Source of the DNA: an uncultured Methanobrevibacter sp. | GTDB lineage: Archaea > Methanobacteriota > Methanobacteria > Methanobacteriales > Methanobacteriaceae | Direction of reading: 5' to 3' | Assembly (NCBI RefSeq): GCF_905235195.1 | Contig: NZ_CAJOKH010000008.1 | Span: 1-53,679 of the forward strand | DNA length: 53,679 nt | Shown: positions 38,986 to 50,887 of the stretch, piece by piece | Numbering within the stretch: position 1 is the first letter of the stretch | Layout of the letters: every line of letters begins with the position of its first letter | Made by a program: the position numbers and the translations under genes | The notes under the pieces: model-generated | The model's input: only the letters and a program-made list of their open reading frames with translations | Databases searched by the model: none | Told to the model about the DNA's origin: nothing

Positions 38986-41631
38986 CTATTTTTTTACCCT
39001 CATTTGATCAATAATTTTATCAAGATTTGCTACATGACCATAATCACTTTTAGCAGGGTCTACACCATCTTCACCAAATAATGTTTGTATAACCATACCA
39101 CGATTATCAGTAACAAGTCCATTTGATTTAACTTTTAAATCTTCAAGAGCATTTACAAGTCTTCTTTGCATATAACCAGATTGTGCTGTACGAATAGCTG
39201 TATCGACCAATCCTTCTCTTCCCCCCATAGCGTGGAAATAGAATTCTATAGGGTCAAGTCCTCCTTTATAGGAAGAGTGTACAAATCCTTTTGCTTTTGC
39301 ACCTAATTCATTTTTCCTAAAGTGAGGAAGGGTACGTTCAGAGTATCCTCTGTGAATACGTCCACCACGAACAGATTGTTGTCCTACACAAGCAGTAATC
39401 TGAGTTAAGTTTAACATACTTGCCCTTGCACCAGTTCTTGCCATTACAACAGAGTGGTTAGTCATATCGAAGTAACTTTCTGCAATTTCTCCTGATTTAT
39501 CCCTTGCTTCACCAAGAACCTGCATGATTTTCATCTCAAGAGTTTCTTCTAAGCTTCTACCAGGTAATGCTTCAAGTTCTTCATTTTCATATGCTTTAAC
39601 AAGTTGATCTACCTTTTCTTCTGCTTGTTGCAAGTGTTCTTTAATACGTTCTTGTGCCTCGCTTGGAATTTCTTCATCATTTGTACTGGTAGTAATTCCA
39701 GTTTTCATAATTCCACATATAGCCATATCAGTAGACCTGTCCAAGAATGTTTTAGCTGCACTTGGACCATATTCTTTTGTAATAGTATCTAAAATATTAC
39801 CACTAAATGATCCATATGCTTTCTCATCTATTGCACCATAGATTAATTCACCATCTTCGATTACAACATAAGCATTGTTTTCACATTCTTCCTTAAGACA
39901 TACATCACATTTTTGACAGACTTCTCCTTTATATGTCATATTCAAGTCATCTGGAAGGAGAAGTGAGAACAATTCTTTACCAGTCCAATCTTCATGGTCT
40001 TTACGTTTAGCCATTAATTTATCACGTTTAACTTTAGACAATATTTCGAGTAAATGAGATTTACGAATAACTTGAAGAGCTTGTTCTTCTGTGAAAACTG
40101 AACCATCACGAGTAAGTAAGTATCCTCCAGAAATGTGGTCGTGAATAGCTCCAATAATTGGTCCACCAAACCTTGGAGATAAGATATGTTCCTGTACCCT
40201 CATAAGAGATTTAGCTTCTGCTCTTGCCTCATCAGTTTGGAAAATGTGCATGTTCATTTCATCTCCATCGAAATCTGCATTATATGGAGGACATACACAT
40301 AAGTTTAATCTAAATGTTTTATATGGAAGTACCTTTACTTCATGAGCCATCATACTCATTCTGTGAAGGGAAGGTTGACGGTTAAAGAGGACCATATCAC
40401 CATCATGAAGATGACGTTCAACAATAAATCCTGGTTCTAACTGTTCTAAGATTTTATCTTTAGTCTCTTCATAGATTCTGATTTTTCTACCATCAAGTCT
40501 AATAACATAATTAGCACCTGGATGTTTATCAGGCCCATTTTGAATGTACTGTCTCATTTCATCAATATTCCATTCATTAACATAAGTCGGTACGGTTACT
40601 TCTTTTGCAATCATTTCAGGTACACCAACTTCATTAATGGATATGTTTGGATCTGGTGAGATAACTGTACGAGCAGAGAAATTAACCCTTTTACCTGAAA
40701 GATTACTTCTAAACCTACCTTCCTTACCTTTAAGCCTTTGCGCTAAGGTTTTAAGTGGACGACCTGATCTGTGTCTTGCAGGAGGTACACCAGATGCCTC
40801 ATTATCAAAGTAAGTTGTAACGTGATACTGTAAAAGTTCCCACAAATCTTCAACAATAAGTTGTGGTGCACCAGCATCCATATTCTCTATTAATCTTTGA
40901 TTGATTCTTAAAATATCTACAAGTTTGTGGGTTAAATCATCCTCTGACCTTTCTCCAGTATCCAGAGTAATAGATGGCCTTACGGTTACAGGAGGAACAG
41001 GAAGTACAGTTAAAATCATCCATTCAGGACGTGCTACTGCAGGGTCAACACCTAATACATATGAATCATCATCAGGTATTTTTTCTAAACGTTCCCTTAC
41101 TTCACTAGCAGTTAATTTATAGTCACCTTGAGTAATAGTAGTTGGTTTATCGATTTTAATATCCTCTTGTTCTGCACCACAATGAGGACAGGTATCTTTT
41201 TTAGCAACTTTCCATACCTCTTTAATAACATCATTAATGTTTTCTTCATGTTCTTTACAGAAATCGATTTTTTCTCTGAATTCTTCGATTTCAACCTCAT
41301 CTAAAAGTATACGTCCACATTCATTACATGATGCACGTAATATTTTATGAATAGTATTTCCAAAACCTGTGTGCATAACTGGTCTTGCAAGATCTATACT
41401 TCCAAAGTGACCTTGACAATCTCCTCCTCTAAATCCACAAGTACGGCATCTTAAACTTGGGTCAATAACACCTAAATGACGATCCATTAAACCATTTTCA
41501 ATTGGATAACCATCTTCATCATAAGTATCTGGAGTTTCAATTTTAACTACAGACATTTTCCTAATTTCTTCTGGAGACATTAGTCCAAAGTCAATTTGTT
41601 TAATTTTTTTAATAATTCCTTTATCGCTCAA
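38986..41631 (-). CDS. rpoA1: DNA-directed RNA polymerase subunit A' (RpoA1)
   Basis: The 881-residue N-terminal part of the largest subunit. It contains the catalytic Mg2+-binding [10 protein letters not shown] near residue 455, zinc-binding cysteines in [16 protein letters not shown] (about 62-77) and in CNECG and CPHCG, and the bridge-helix region. The start is TTG with AAGGAG 9 bp upstream, giving [12 protein letters not shown]. It follows rpoB by 39 bp and precedes rpoA2 by 10 bp, so the three are one transcript. Confidence 0.98.
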   Translation of the reverse strand: MSDKGIIKKIKQIDFGLMSPEEIRKMSVVKIETPDTYDEDGYPIENGLMDRHLGVIDPSLRCRTCGFRGGDCQGHFGSIDLARPVMHTGFGNTIHKILRASCNECGRILLDEVEIEEFREKIDFCKEHEENINDVIKEVWKVAKKDTCPHCGAEQEDIKIDKPTTITQGDYKLTASEVRERLEKIPDDDSYVLGVDPAVARPEWMILTVLPVPPVTVRPSITLDTGERSEDDLTHKLVDILRINQRLIENMDAGAPQLIVEDLWELLQYHVTTYFDNEASGVPPARHRSGRPLKTLAQRLKGKEGRFRSNLSGKRVNFSARTVISPDPNISINEVGVPEMIAKEVTVPTYVNEWNIDEMRQYIQNGPDKHPGANYVIRLDGRKIRIYEETKDKILEQLEPGFIVERHLHDGDMVLFNRQPSLHRMSMMAHEVKVLPYKTFRLNLCVCPPYNADFDGDEMNMHIFQTDEARAEAKSLMRVQEHILSPRFGGPIIGAIHDHISGGYLLTRDGSVFTEEQALQVIRKSHLLEILSKVKRDKLMAKRKDHEDWTGKELFSLLLPDDLNMTYKGEVCQKCDVCLKEECENNAYVVIEDGELIYGAIDEKAYGSFSGNILDTITKEYGPSAAKTFLDRSTDMAICGIMKTGITTSTNDEEIPSEAQERIKEHLQQAEEKVDQLVKAYENEELEALPGRSLEETLEMKIMQVLGEARDKSGEIAESYFDMTNHSVVMARTGARASMLNLTQITACVGQQSVRGGRIHRGYSERTLPHFRKNELGAKAKGFVHSSYKGGLDPIEFYFHAMGGREGLVDTAIRTAQSGYMQRRLVNALEDLKVKSNGLVTDNRGMVIQTLFGEDGVDPAKSDYGHVANLDKIIDQMRVKK

Positions 41632-41670
41632 TTTATTGGCTCCTTAATAAAATTTTAAATTCAACAGCTC

Positions 41671-44600
41671 CTAAACTTTATCTCGTAAGACCAATTTAGG
41701 GAATATACATAAACTTTTAAGTTCGTCAAGCAATAATTTGAATGCATAAGAGATTTCAATAGGATATGTTTCAGAATCTCCACAAATAGGACAATATGTT
41801 TTGTCTCTCATTTTATCATATACTGCTAACATACCACAATTACTACAGACAATAGCTTCAAATATATCTGATTCATCAAGTAATCTTTCTTTAAGTGCAA
41901 GTGCTGCACCATGAGCAATAAGACAATCTCTTTCCATTTCACCAAATCTTAAACCACCTTCACGTGCTCTACCTTCAGTAGGTTGACGTGTAAGTACTTG
42001 GACAGGACCTCTAGAACGAGCATATACTTTATCAGAAGTCATGTGGTGTAATTTTTGGTAGAATGCAACTCCTACAAAAATTTCTGCTTCTATTCTCTCA
42101 CCAGTTACTCCACTGTATAATGATTCACATCCTGCAGATTCAAATCCATAGTCAAGTAAGGTTTGTTTAATGTTCTTTTCAATTTCACTGTTAAATGGAG
42201 TACCATCTATACGTTCACCATTTAAACATCCTGCTTTACCTGCTACCATTTCAAGTACCTGTCCAACAGACATCCTTGATGGGATAGCATGAGGATTTAC
42301 AATAATATCAGGTACAACTCCGTCTTCAGTAAATGGAATATCTTCTTGAGATAAAATAAGACCTACTACACCTTTCTGACCGTGTCTTGATGCAAATTTT
42401 TCAGGTTGTCTTGTATCACGAACACGAATCTTAGCAAGACGACTTCCTTCAACAGTCTCGGTTAAAAGTACTGCATCAACAATACCTTTCTCACCATGAC
42501 GTACTGTAACTGAAGTTTCTCTACGTTTTTCAGCACTTGCACCAAATTCATCAATTTCTTCTAAGAATCTTGGAGGAGATGTTTTACCAATAAGTACATC
42601 ACCAGATTTGACTACACTTTCAGGATTAACAATACCACTGTCATCTAAATGTCTATATGCTGCATCAGATCTGTAACCTTTTACACTTTTAGATGGAATT
42701 TCAAATTTATCTTCCTGACCACCAGGATATTTTTTCTCTGATGTGTCATAAGAACGGAAGAAACTACTACGACCTAAACCTCTTTCAAGTGAGGATTTGT
42801 TTAAGACCATAGCATCTTCCATATTATATCCTTCATAACTCATAAGTGCAACAACAAAGTTTTGACCAGAAGATCTTTCATCATAATGAGTAGAATCAAT
42901 AATACGTGTTTTTACAATAGGTTTTTGAGGGTGATGTAATAAATGTGCCCTTGTATCTGTACGTAAACCATAATTAGAAACATATAAACCTAATGCCTGT
43001 TTTGTCATACCGGATTCCATAGTATTCCTTGGTGAAGAGTTATGATCTGAGAAAGGAATAATTCCAGCACAAATACCAAGCATAGTTGCAGGGTCAATTT
43101 CTAAATGAGTATGGTCTTCATTTAAATCTGCAATTGTCATTGCAATATAAGAGTTTTCTTCTTCTTCTGCATCTAAGTATTCAATAAGACCCATATCAAT
43201 TAAATCATTCCATTTGAGTTCGCCATTGGAAACCTGTTCAAGATGTGTTTTACTTAAAAGAGGTTTACCCTCTTCAACAATAATTACAGGTCTTCTTGCA
43301 CGACCCGGATCATCGAAAATATAAACCTCATTAGTATCATCATAATAGGTAATGTTAACTTCAGATGAAAGATCTCCTGATCTTCTTTTTTGCCTTATAT
43401 CAAGAGTAAATTCTTCTGGATTTTCACAATAATCAATAAGTTCTCCATTAAGGTAAACTTTAGCACCAATTACATCTTGATTTAAAACTCCCATACTCCT
43501 AATTGTTTCAATAATTTTTTCAGTCTCACTACCTTCAGAGATTTTACACATTAATGCTAAGTTTTTAACAAGACCACAGTTTGGTCCCTCAGGAGTTTCG
43601 TTTGGACAAATTTTACCAAATTGAGTTGGGTGCAAATCCCTTGCTTCGAAGTGAGGTTGACTTCTTGTAAGAGGAGATACAACACGTCTAAGGTGAGATA
43701 AAGTACCCATGTAAGAGGTCCTATCTAAAAGTTGGCTTACACCAGCTCTTCCACCAACCCAATTACCAGTAGCAATAGCGTGTTTAATGTTTTCTGTTAA
43801 AACATCACTTCTAACTGCCTGTTTAATAGATAAATCTTTACCACGAGAAATACTACGCTCTAATTGATAACTCATATCACGAGTAAGAGAAGTAAATGCA
43901 ACCCTAAACAAGTCTTCCATTAAATCTCCAGAAACTCTAAGTCTTTTGTTAGTATAATGATCTTTATCGTGAGGTTCACGTTGTTCATCAATAACTTGAA
44001 GTAACATTTCAGTCATTTCAGCTAAATATATTGCTTTAGAGTGACGTTGTTCTTCTTCAATACCCATATGAGGAAGTAAATATCTGTCGATAACATCTTC
44101 AGCACGTTTAACACGGTATTCTTCAGTCATACCTTTTGCAACACGATTACCAATATATTTAACTGCAGCTAAACGGAGATATTCTTTACGTTCTTCATCA
44201 GACATTTTTTCCATTTCATCTTTATCAAGTTTAAGGTTAGCTTCAGATACTTGAATATCATCTGCAATCATCATCTGGAAGTTGAAATCATTACTGATTG
44301 CTGTGATAATTTCTTGATCTGTAGATAATCCTAAAGCACGTAAAAGGATTACAAGTGGAATTTCACCAGGAACATATGGGAATGAAATTCTTAAAAACAC
44401 ACCACTTTTTCTAGGTTTTTTATATTCGAGAGTAATTCTTGCTCTAAACCCACTTTTAATTGAAGTAACAATAGCCTTAGCATGTCTATCTTCAACTTCA
44501 CCCATACGCTCTAAGATGATTTTATTCGGAGCAATTTCCTCCATTGTAACAACAGCCCTTTCAGAACCATTTACAATAAAGTATCCGCCTGGGTCTTGAG

Positions 44601-45021
44601 GATCTTCACCTTTATCAAGTAATTGTTCTTCATCTAAATTGTCTAAATGACAAACATTAGATTTAAGCATAACAGGTAATTCCCCTATATACACATTTTC
44701 AAATTCAGATTCCTCCTCACCTTCTTCATCAAGTGCCATTTCCAAATACATATGAGCTGAATAATTTAAATTTCTAAGTCTAGCTTCAGTAGGATAAATA
44801 CTAGTTTTAGAACCATCTGCTTCTTTAGTAAATGGTGGTTCAATATGTACATCTCCAGTACGAACCTTATATTTACCATTTTCTAAGCTTATTTCATCCG
44901 TAAATTCTATAATTTTTTGTATACGGTTATTTACAAAATCGTTGTATGATTTAATATGATGATCTACAAGGTCATATTCATCAAAAAATGCATCAACCAA
45001 ATCCCATGTCTCTTCTGTCAT
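41671..45021 (-). CDS. rpoB: DNA-directed RNA polymerase subunit B, unsplit
   Basis: This 1116-residue protein is a complete second-largest RNA polymerase subunit. Its N-terminal lobe and fork parts ([20 protein letters not shown] and the [20 protein letters not shown] region, where the rifampicin-type fork lies) run without a break into the hybrid-binding half ([31 protein letters not shown]) and the C-terminal zinc site CSNCG...CPICGD. To my knowledge many methanogens, including Methanothermobacter, encode it as B'' and B'. Here no stop or start interrupts the chain. GGAGGAAGTCC precedes the ATG. Confidence 0.97.
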   Translation of the reverse strand: MTEETWDLVDAFFDEYDLVDHHIKSYNDFVNNRIQKIIEFTDEISLENGKYKVRTGDVHIEPPFTKEADGSKTSIYPTEARLRNLNYSAHMYLEMALDEEGEEESEFENVYIGELPVMLKSNVCHLDNLDEEQLLDKGEDPQDPGGYFIVNGSERAVVTMEEIAPNKIILERMGEVEDRHAKAIVTSIKSGFRARITLEYKKPRKSGVFLRISFPYVPGEIPLVILLRALGLSTDQEIITAISNDFNFQMMIADDIQVSEANLKLDKDEMEKMSDEERKEYLRLAAVKYIGNRVAKGMTEEYRVKRAEDVIDRYLLPHMGIEEEQRHSKAIYLAEMTEMLLQVIDEQREPHDKDHYTNKRLRVSGDLMEDLFRVAFTSLTRDMSYQLERSISRGKDLSIKQAVRSDVLTENIKHAIATGNWVGGRAGVSQLLDRTSYMGTLSHLRRVVSPLTRSQPHFEARDLHPTQFGKICPNETPEGPNCGLVKNLALMCKISEGSETEKIIETIRSMGVLNQDVIGAKVYLNGELIDYCENPEEFTLDIRQKRRSGDLSSEVNITYYDDTNEVYIFDDPGRARRPVIIVEEGKPLLSKTHLEQVSNGELKWNDLIDMGLIEYLDAEEEENSYIAMTIADLNEDHTHLEIDPATMLGICAGIIPFSDHNSSPRNTMESGMTKQALGLYVSNYGLRTDTRAHLLHHPQKPIVKTRIIDSTHYDERSSGQNFVVALMSYEGYNMEDAMVLNKSSLERGLGRSSFFRSYDTSEKKYPGGQEDKFEIPSKSVKGYRSDAAYRHLDDSGIVNPESVVKSGDVLIGKTSPPRFLEEIDEFGASAEKRRETSVTVRHGEKGIVDAVLLTETVEGSRLAKIRVRDTRQPEKFASRHGQKGVVGLILSQEDIPFTEDGVVPDIIVNPHAIPSRMSVGQVLEMVAGKAGCLNGERIDGTPFNSEIEKNIKQTLLDYGFESAGCESLYSGVTGERIEAEIFVGVAFYQKLHHMTSDKVYARSRGPVQVLTRQPTEGRAREGGLRFGEMERDCLIAHGAALALKERLLDESDIFEAIVCSNCGMLAVYDKMRDKTYCPICGDSETYPIEISYAFKLLLDELKSLCIFPKLVLRDKV

Positions 45022-45757
45022 GGACTTCCTCCATAGCTTTATGTGAATTTTTAATTAAAAATATAAAATTTATATTTTAACAACTTAAACAAGTTTAAAT
45101 TTAAGTTTTATATTAAATTTGAGTTTAAATTTAAATTTTAAATAAAAACTTAATTTAAATTTAATTTTAAATTTGATTTGAATTCTAATATGAATTAAAT
45201 TAAATTAAATTTTTTAAATTTAGAATTTTATCCATTTTAGATACAAATTAACAGAATTTAAGTGAAGAATTGATAAATAATTATTATTGAATTTTAGAAT
45301 TAAATTTAGATAATCTTAAATTAATAATGAAATAATAGTAAAATTATTATAAATAATCAATAATAGCTAAAATTATTAAATATAACTAATAACTATGCTA
45401 TGATTATAAATCTTAATATGCTCTTTATTAAATTATTAATTTAAATTAAAGTTAAATCATTAAATTTATTCATAAATTAAGTTTATATTAAATTTCTTGA
45501 GTTAATCCACACATGATTAATCCATTAAATTAAGTTTATTTAATTTATTTATTTTTATTAAGTTTATTAAAGTTTATTATTAATTAATCTCAATTTTAAT
45601 CATAATACGAATTACACTTTTAATTAATGTGATAATTATAAGCACTTTTTAGTTTAAAATAAAATATGGACAAATACTCTTTATTTAAATCCACTAAACT
45701 AAAAAATAATTAAAAATCAGTTTTATGCTTATTATTATTTATCAAAATTTTTTAAAT
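45022..45757 (-). promoter_or_regulatory. 736-bp rpoH-rpoB gap with candidate rpoB promoter
   Basis: No gene is seen in this gap. A TATA-like AAATTTTATATTTTT lies about 35-50 bp before the rpoB ATG on the minus strand (about 45056-45070), and GGAGG precedes the start. The rest consists of low-complexity ATTTAAATTTAAA-type sequence (45090-45230) and AT-rich DNA with a repeated AATTAAGTTTAT near 45477 and 45531. rpoH and rpoB are usually adjacent in archaea, so the gap is unusual. Confidence 0.4.
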
Positions 45758-46003
45758 TTAGTCTGCTTCTTTATCTACAACCAAACGATAGGTTTCAAAA
45801 ACCCCTGCAGTTTGACTGTCACGAGTGATTTTAAGAATATCTCCTTCTTCTGCACCTATATATTTTACTACAGGATCTTTTAAAAGGATTTTAGGAAGAT
45901 TTTCTTTATCATATTCTAAATTGTTAATAAATTCTTCTTTTTCTTCATCGTTTAAAATTTCATGTTTCGGAACTAAATGATGTTCTTGGATATCCAATTT
46001 CAA
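45758..46003 (-). CDS. rpoH: DNA-directed RNA polymerase subunit H
   Basis: An 81-residue archaeal/eukaryotic-type subunit H (Rpb5 C-terminal homologue) from TTG at 46001-46003, giving MKLDIQEHHLVPKHEIL. An ATG five codons upstream lies inside the ribosome binding site GGAGGAAATT, so the TTG start is preferred. The conserved HHLVPKHEIL, LPKILLKDPVVKYIGA and GDILKITRDSQTAG stretches are clear. It supports the downstream jaw of RNA polymerase. It is separated from rpoB by 736 bp, so it may be transcribed separately. The tRNA-Lys gene lies just upstream. Confidence 0.95.
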   Translation of the reverse strand: MKLDIQEHHLVPKHEILNDEEKEEFINNLEYDKENLPKILLKDPVVKYIGAEEGDILKITRDSQTAGVFETYRLVVDKEAD

Positions 46004-46072
46004 ATTAATTTCCTCCATATTGAAAAAGATTATTGAAAAAATTGATAAAATTTATAATAAAAAACAAGAAAA

Positions 46073-46146
<74 letters not shown>

Positions 46147-46240
46147 TTACAAATAATAAATTTTGGAATTTTCCAATATAAAAATTTATAATACATATAT
46201 TAATCTTAAAGAAAAAAACCCTATGAAATTAATCTAAAAG

Positions 46241-46312
<72 letters not shown>

Positions 46313-46448
46313 ACATACAGAAATAATTTCACACATTAGATTAAATAATATGTAACATAAAATACTTTTGTTAGCCTCATATATAAAGGTTTGTAATTAT
46401 CAGAAAATTAAATAATTTTCTAAAAAATTACAAAAAACAAAAGTAAAA

Positions 46449-46522
<74 letters not shown>

Positions 46523-46526
46523 ACAG

Positions 46527-46602
<76 letters not shown>

Positions 46603-46879
46603 TATTAAATTATAAAAATATTACTTACAGCAATATAATTACTATGGTATGTAAGTCTAATATTATATATAAAGCTTATGATTTTATAGAAATTCTTATA
46701 ATTTATTTAAAAAATATTATTTTTAAAACAAAAAAATCATATGAAACTTAACATTCATTATTTTATAATTAAACAGAAATAAAGAAATACTATTTAACTA
46801 AAAATAAATGATGTTAATTGAATATTGAAGAAAAATATTGATTACATTATAATACATTATATAAATAAGCAATATTATA

Positions 46880-46952
46880 AGCCTCAGGGGGGAATTGAAC
46901 CCCCGACCACCAGATTACAAGTCTGGCGCTCTACCGACTGAGCCACTGAGGC
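46880..46952 (-). tRNA. tRNA-Thr (UGU)
   Basis: Minus strand, 73 nt. Acceptor GCCTCAG pairs with CTGAGGC, discriminator U as usual for archaeal threonine tRNA. The anticodon stem CCAGA/TCTGG carries loop CTTGTAA, anticodon UGU. No intron and no encoded CCA. Confidence 0.95.
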
Positions 46953-47421
46953 ACAATAATATATCAACATACAAATTTCTATAAATTTTTACATATAAAG
47001 CTTACGATAAAATAAGTATTTTATTATGAATTTTTTAAAAATTAGAAAAATTAACTATTAATCATATGATAAAATTTTTAAAGAAAAATAAAATTATTCC
47101 TATAAATGGTAAAAATTTCTTATTAATGGTAAAAAAGCATCTAACAAAATGTAAAAGGTTCTAATAAAATGTTAAAATAAAAAACCCCATGAAAAATATT
47201 GAAAATAAGAAATAAGTTTTATAACTAATTTAAAGAAAATATAATAGAATAATAAGTAAATAATCAAAATATAATTATTGACAAGTGATTTTAAAATTTA
47301 TTATTAAAATATTTATATTATACTCAATATATCCATAATAAGATTTAAAAAAATATTAAATTTGATTTTAAATAATTAAAATAATATCTTAAAATCATAA
47401 AATAAAAAAATAGATGATAAA
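46953..47421. other. AT-rich intergenic DNA before thiM
   Basis: This 469-bp gap between tRNA-Thr and thiM shows no gene. I looked for a thiamine riboswitch (the conserved CUGAGA and ACCUGA blocks) and found none. Short near-repeats such as TAAAATGTAAAAGG/TAAAATGTTAAAAT occur at 47145-47175. The thiM start has only GATGAT as a weak ribosome binding site. Confidence 0.45.
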
Positions 47422-48290
47422 ATGAGTGATATTGAAATATTAAATAAAATCCCGCAGGTATTAAAAAATTTAAAAGAAGTAAATCCATTAACACAATGTA
47501 TTACAAACTATGTAACAGTAAATGACGTTGCAAATGCATTACTTGCAATAGGGGCAAGTCCACTTATGAGTGAAGAGGCTAAAGAACAAAAGGATATAGT
47601 AAATATTGATAATGGACTTGTAATAAATATTGGAACCTTAACCAAAAGTCAAATAGAGGGAATGTACGAAGCACTTGATGAAGCAGATAACATATATAAA
47701 CCTATTTTACTTGATCCGGTAGGAGCAGGAGCAAGTAGTCTTCGAACAAATACTGCACTATTTATGCTTAAAAATTATAATATAACTGTTGTTCGTGGAA
47801 ACATGTCTGAGATAAAGATCCTTGCAAAAGAATATAATATAGAGATAGAAAACAATGAAATTGTAAAGGGGGTAGATGTTGCAAAAGAAGATATAATCTC
47901 AAAGGACAATATAAAAGTAAATGGTAAAATTGTAAAAGAATTTGCAAAAAAAACTAATGCAATCGTTATGGCATCTGGCCCTATCGATATAATATCAGAT
48001 GGTGAAGATGTTTACTCAATAGTGGAGACCCTCTTATGAGCCATATTACTGGTTCTGGATGTATGTTATCCGGAATTATTGGAGGATTTATAGGTTCTAA
48101 TGAAGATAAATTACTTGCAACCATAGCAGGTGCACTTTCAATATCCATAGCTGGAGAAATTGCAGCAGAATACATAAAAAATAATGATTTAGGCCCCGGA
48201 TCATTTAGAACCTCACTTATAGATGAACTATATAAATTAAATAGTGAAATTATATTAAAACGAGCAAATATAGAAAAAGTAGAAATATAA
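47422..48290 (+). pseudogene. thiM: Hydroxyethylthiazole kinase, split by one frameshift
   Basis: ThiM phosphorylates hydroxyethylthiazole in thiamine salvage. The first frame (47422-48039, 205 codons) covers most of the enzyme, with NPLTQCITNYVTVNDVANALL and LDPVGAGAS. The second (48036-48290, 84 codons) begins MSHITGSGCMLSGI and supplies the catalytic Gly-rich C-terminus. The -1 frame is open from 48006 and encodes LLNSGDPLMSHITGSGC, matching the family's NGxPLMS block, so one base is missing near TTT at 48011-48013. The ATGA overlap would allow two coupled peptides, but the lost NGDPLMS block argues for a frameshift or sequence error. Confidence 0.8.
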
Positions 48291-48367
48291 AGACTAATCT
48301 ACTTGCTTAATAAAAACTAATACTAAAAATTGTTTAATAAATATTATAAGAGCTTAGAGAGGATAAA

Positions 48368-49012
48368 ATGGAGAATATTAACTACCCACTATATCTTGTA
48401 ACAGATAGTAGTGGAAAAACTGATGAAGAATTTTTAACTGTTATTGAAGAAAGTCTTAAAGGTGGTGTAAGTGTAGTGCAGGTTCGTGAAAAGGAACTTG
48501 AACTTATACCATTCTATGAAAGAGCAAAAGCAGTTAAAGAATTAACAGACAAATATGAGGTACCTCTTATAATTAATGATAGAATAAGTGTATGTATTGG
48601 TCTTGGAGCAGATGGTGCACATATTGGCCAAAATGACTTAGATGGAGAAATTGCAAGAGACATACTAGGACCAGATAGAATACTTGGAATTTCTGCATCA
48701 ACAGTAGATGAGGCAATAAAAGCTGAACGTGATGGTGCAGACTATATAGGATGTGGAGCAGTATTTCCAACATCAACTAAAGATGATGCAGATAGTGTTA
48801 CAATAGAAGAATTTAAGAAAATAAAAGAATCAGTTAATATTCCAGTACTTGCAATAGGTGGCATCAGCGAAGAGAATGTATGTGAACTTGCATCTACAGA
48901 TGCAGATGGAATATGTGTTGTATCTGCAATAATGAACTCAAAAGATCCAAAAGAATCAAGTGAAATATTACTTAAAGAGTTTAAAAACTTATCTAAATAT
49001 ACAAAAAAATAG
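48368..49012 (+). CDS. thiE: Thiamine-phosphate synthase
   Basis: This 214-residue TIM-barrel enzyme joins HMP-PP and thiazole phosphate to make thiamine phosphate. Conserved parts are the N-terminal YPLYLVTDSSGKTDEEF; GGVSVVQVREKE near residue 38; LIINDRISVCIGLGADGAHIGQ with the DxHxG-type site near 80-90; and the phosphate-binding YIGCGAVFPTSTK and VLAIGGI near the end. Full length. It follows thiM by 77 bp in the usual thiM-thiE order; GAGGATAAA is the ribosome binding site. Confidence 0.95.
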   Translation: MENINYPLYLVTDSSGKTDEEFLTVIEESLKGGVSVVQVREKELELIPFYERAKAVKELTDKYEVPLIINDRISVCIGLGADGAHIGQNDLDGEIARDILGPDRILGISASTVDEAIKAERDGADYIGCGAVFPTSTKDDADSVTIEEFKKIKESVNIPVLAIGGISEENVCELASTDADGICVVSAIMNSKDPKESSEILLKEFKNLSKYTKK

Positions 49013-49047
49013 TTAATGAATTTAATAAACTTATAATCAATTAATGA

Positions 49048-49386
49048 TTAGATAATTAAGAATATTTTTATAATAAAAGTCATAGCTATGATTAAACCAA
49101 TACCTCCAATAACACCTGTTACAAATCTTAAAGTATTAAAACTTTCCCTTAAACCTAAATATTGTGTAAAACCATCAATAAAAGCAGGTATCATTAAACT
49201 CAGAGATATTAAAAATAGATTGAAATTTAAATCAACAGGATTTAAAAGATTATAAATTTCAAATAAAATTAGACCAGTGTAAAATCCAGTACACCTGGCA
49301 CAAACAGGAAAATAATGACCTTTATACGAAAATGTCCTATCAGGACGTCTATGACAAATATACTTTGTAATGTCAGTAACTTTCAT
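49048..49386 (-). CDS. DUF2085 small membrane protein
   Basis: A 112-residue protein of the DUF2085 type. Cysteines C11, C29 and C32 occur in YICHRRPDRTF and FPVCARCTGFYTG, which is the family signature, followed by three hydrophobic helices (about 34-52, 55-72 and 88-110). The cysteines suggest a metal or redox site near the membrane, but the function is unknown. It is convergent with thiE and sits between thiamine and glycolytic genes without obvious relation. Confidence 0.82.
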   Translation of the reverse strand: MKVTDITKYICHRRPDRTFSYKGHYFPVCARCTGFYTGLILFEIYNLLNPVDLNFNLFLISLSLMIPAFIDGFTQYLGLRESFNTLRFVTGVIGGIGLIIAMTFIIKIFLII

Positions 49387-49430
49387 AAAATAAGTATAAA
49401 TTAATAAATATATAAATTTAATTAAAATTT

Positions 49431-50660
49431 CTAGTTATGAAACTTTTTTCTATTTTCTATTAGTGCTTCAACAGCATCAAGTTTTTTACCTGCAAGTAAA
49501 TTAATACATGCTCCACCACCACTACTAACATGGTCCACCTTATTTTCATAACCCATACCTATAGTCGCAGCACCAATATGGCCCCCACCAATAATAGAAT
49601 AAGCATCACTAGATGCAATAGCATTAATAATATCCTCTGTACCTATGGAGAATTTAGGGTCTTCAAATACCCCTGCAGGACCATTAGCAAATATAGTTTT
49701 AGCGTTTCTTAAACTTTTAGCATAACTAGCACTTGTCTCTTTTCCAATATCAAATATAGGATTATCACTAATATTATCAACACTAACATCAACCCTTTCC
49801 CCATCAATTTCAAGGGCTACATCACTTGGTATGATAATCTGATCTGAAAACTCCTTAAGTAAACCTTTACATTTTTCTATTTGATCTAAATATCCTTGAG
49901 ATTTAATTAAATCCATATTAGGCACACCAATATTATATCCAGCCGCTACTAGGAAAATATTAGCAACAAGTCCACTAGTTAAAACATAATCTGCAGTACC
50001 ATTTCTACATACATTTTCACATACCATAATAGAATCATCAGCCTTCATACCCCCAAGTGCAAATACACAAGGAGATTCAACATTATCTAAAGTATTTAGA
50101 ATAGTTTTAAGCTCATATTCCATAACACGTCCTGCAGCAGAAGGAGTATTAACAGTAAAACCTATAAGTGAGACCTGACCTCTATGTGCTGCTGCAAAAG
50201 CATCATTAACAAAAAAATCAATAAGAGGACTTAAATATTTAACCATCATAGAATTGGATTGTTCTTCTCTAGAACGTTTAAGGCTTTCTTCTGAAAAGAA
50301 TCTAGCATTTTCAAGAAGTAAAACTTCACCCGGATTGAGATTATTAATAGCCATAATAGCAGGAGTAGAAAAAATAGAATCAACATAACGGACCTTACGA
50401 TTCAATAGTTGAGTTAATACTTTTGAATGCTGTCTTAATGTAGTAAAATCCTTTTTACCCGGTCGAGATTGATGAGCTAAAAGAATCACTTTAGCTCCTT
50501 TTCTTGCAAGTTCTGAAATAGTGTTTGCATGTAATTTCATACGATTATCATCTAAAATCACACCACTATTTGGATCAACAGGAGAATTAATATCAATTCT
50601 CAATAAAACAGTTTTACCTTCTACATCAAAATCATCAATTGTATTAAAGTTTAAAGCCAT
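49431..50660 (-). CDS. pgk: Phosphoglycerate kinase
   Basis: This 409-residue enzyme interconverts 1,3-bisphosphoglycerate and 3-phosphoglycerate with ATP. The ATG at 50658-50660 (MALNFNTIDDF) is preferred over a GTG three codons earlier, which overlaps the ribosome-binding GTGAG. Landmarks are LLRIDINSPVDP near residue 20, LLLENARFF, FVNDAFAAAHRG, ALGGMKADDS, FANGPAGVFED, and the C-terminal IIGGGHIGAAT and HVSSGGGACINLL. It serves gluconeogenesis and is followed by tpiA further along the same strand, with the MBL gene between them. Confidence 0.97.
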   Translation of the reverse strand: MALNFNTIDDFDVEGKTVLLRIDINSPVDPNSGVILDDNRMKLHANTISELARKGAKVILLAHQSRPGKKDFTTLRQHSKVLTQLLNRKVRYVDSIFSTPAIMAINNLNPGEVLLLENARFFSEESLKRSREEQSNSMMVKYLSPLIDFFVNDAFAAAHRGQVSLIGFTVNTPSAAGRVMEYELKTILNTLDNVESPCVFALGGMKADDSIMVCENVCRNGTADYVLTSGLVANIFLVAAGYNIGVPNMDLIKSQGYLDQIEKCKGLLKEFSDQIIIPSDVALEIDGERVDVSVDNISDNPIFDIGKETSASYAKSLRNAKTIFANGPAGVFEDPKFSIGTEDIINAIASSDAYSIIGGGHIGAATIGMGYENKVDHVSSGGGACINLLAGKKLDAVEALIENRKKFHN

Positions 50661-50740
50661 TATTCTCACTCAATATAAATAAATTATTTATAAGATATGT
50701 TAATACTATTTAATAAAATTTAGTAATTTTATTTACAAAA

Positions 50741-50830
50741 AAATTAATGATAATATATTTAATAAACTAAAATTTAATGATAATATATTTAATAAACTAA
50801 AATTTAATGATAATATATTTAATAAACTTA
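50741..50830. repeat. 30-bp tandem repeat, three copies
   Basis: The unit AATTTAATGATAATATATTT plus AATAAACTAA repeats exactly at 50771-50800, with near-exact copies before (50741-50770) and after (50801-50830). The copies are directly abutting, so this is not a CRISPR array. It lies upstream of pgk and downstream of the hydrolase. Confidence 0.8.
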
Positions 50831-50887
50831 TCAAAATCAGTGATTGCTAGTAAAAGTGAATATTATCTAGATATAAAGTTATAAGCA

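Noticed and set aside
46953-47421. Thiamine riboswitch before thiM
   Set aside because: None of the conserved riboswitch blocks could be found by eye.
48036-48290. Separate small gene starting at the ATGA overlap
   Set aside because: The piece is the C-terminal part of ThiM, and the family block before its ATG is encoded in the same frame upstream, so it is not an independent gene.
50741-50830. CRISPR-like array
   Set aside because: The 30-bp units abut directly with no spacers and are pure AT; a simple tandem repeat.
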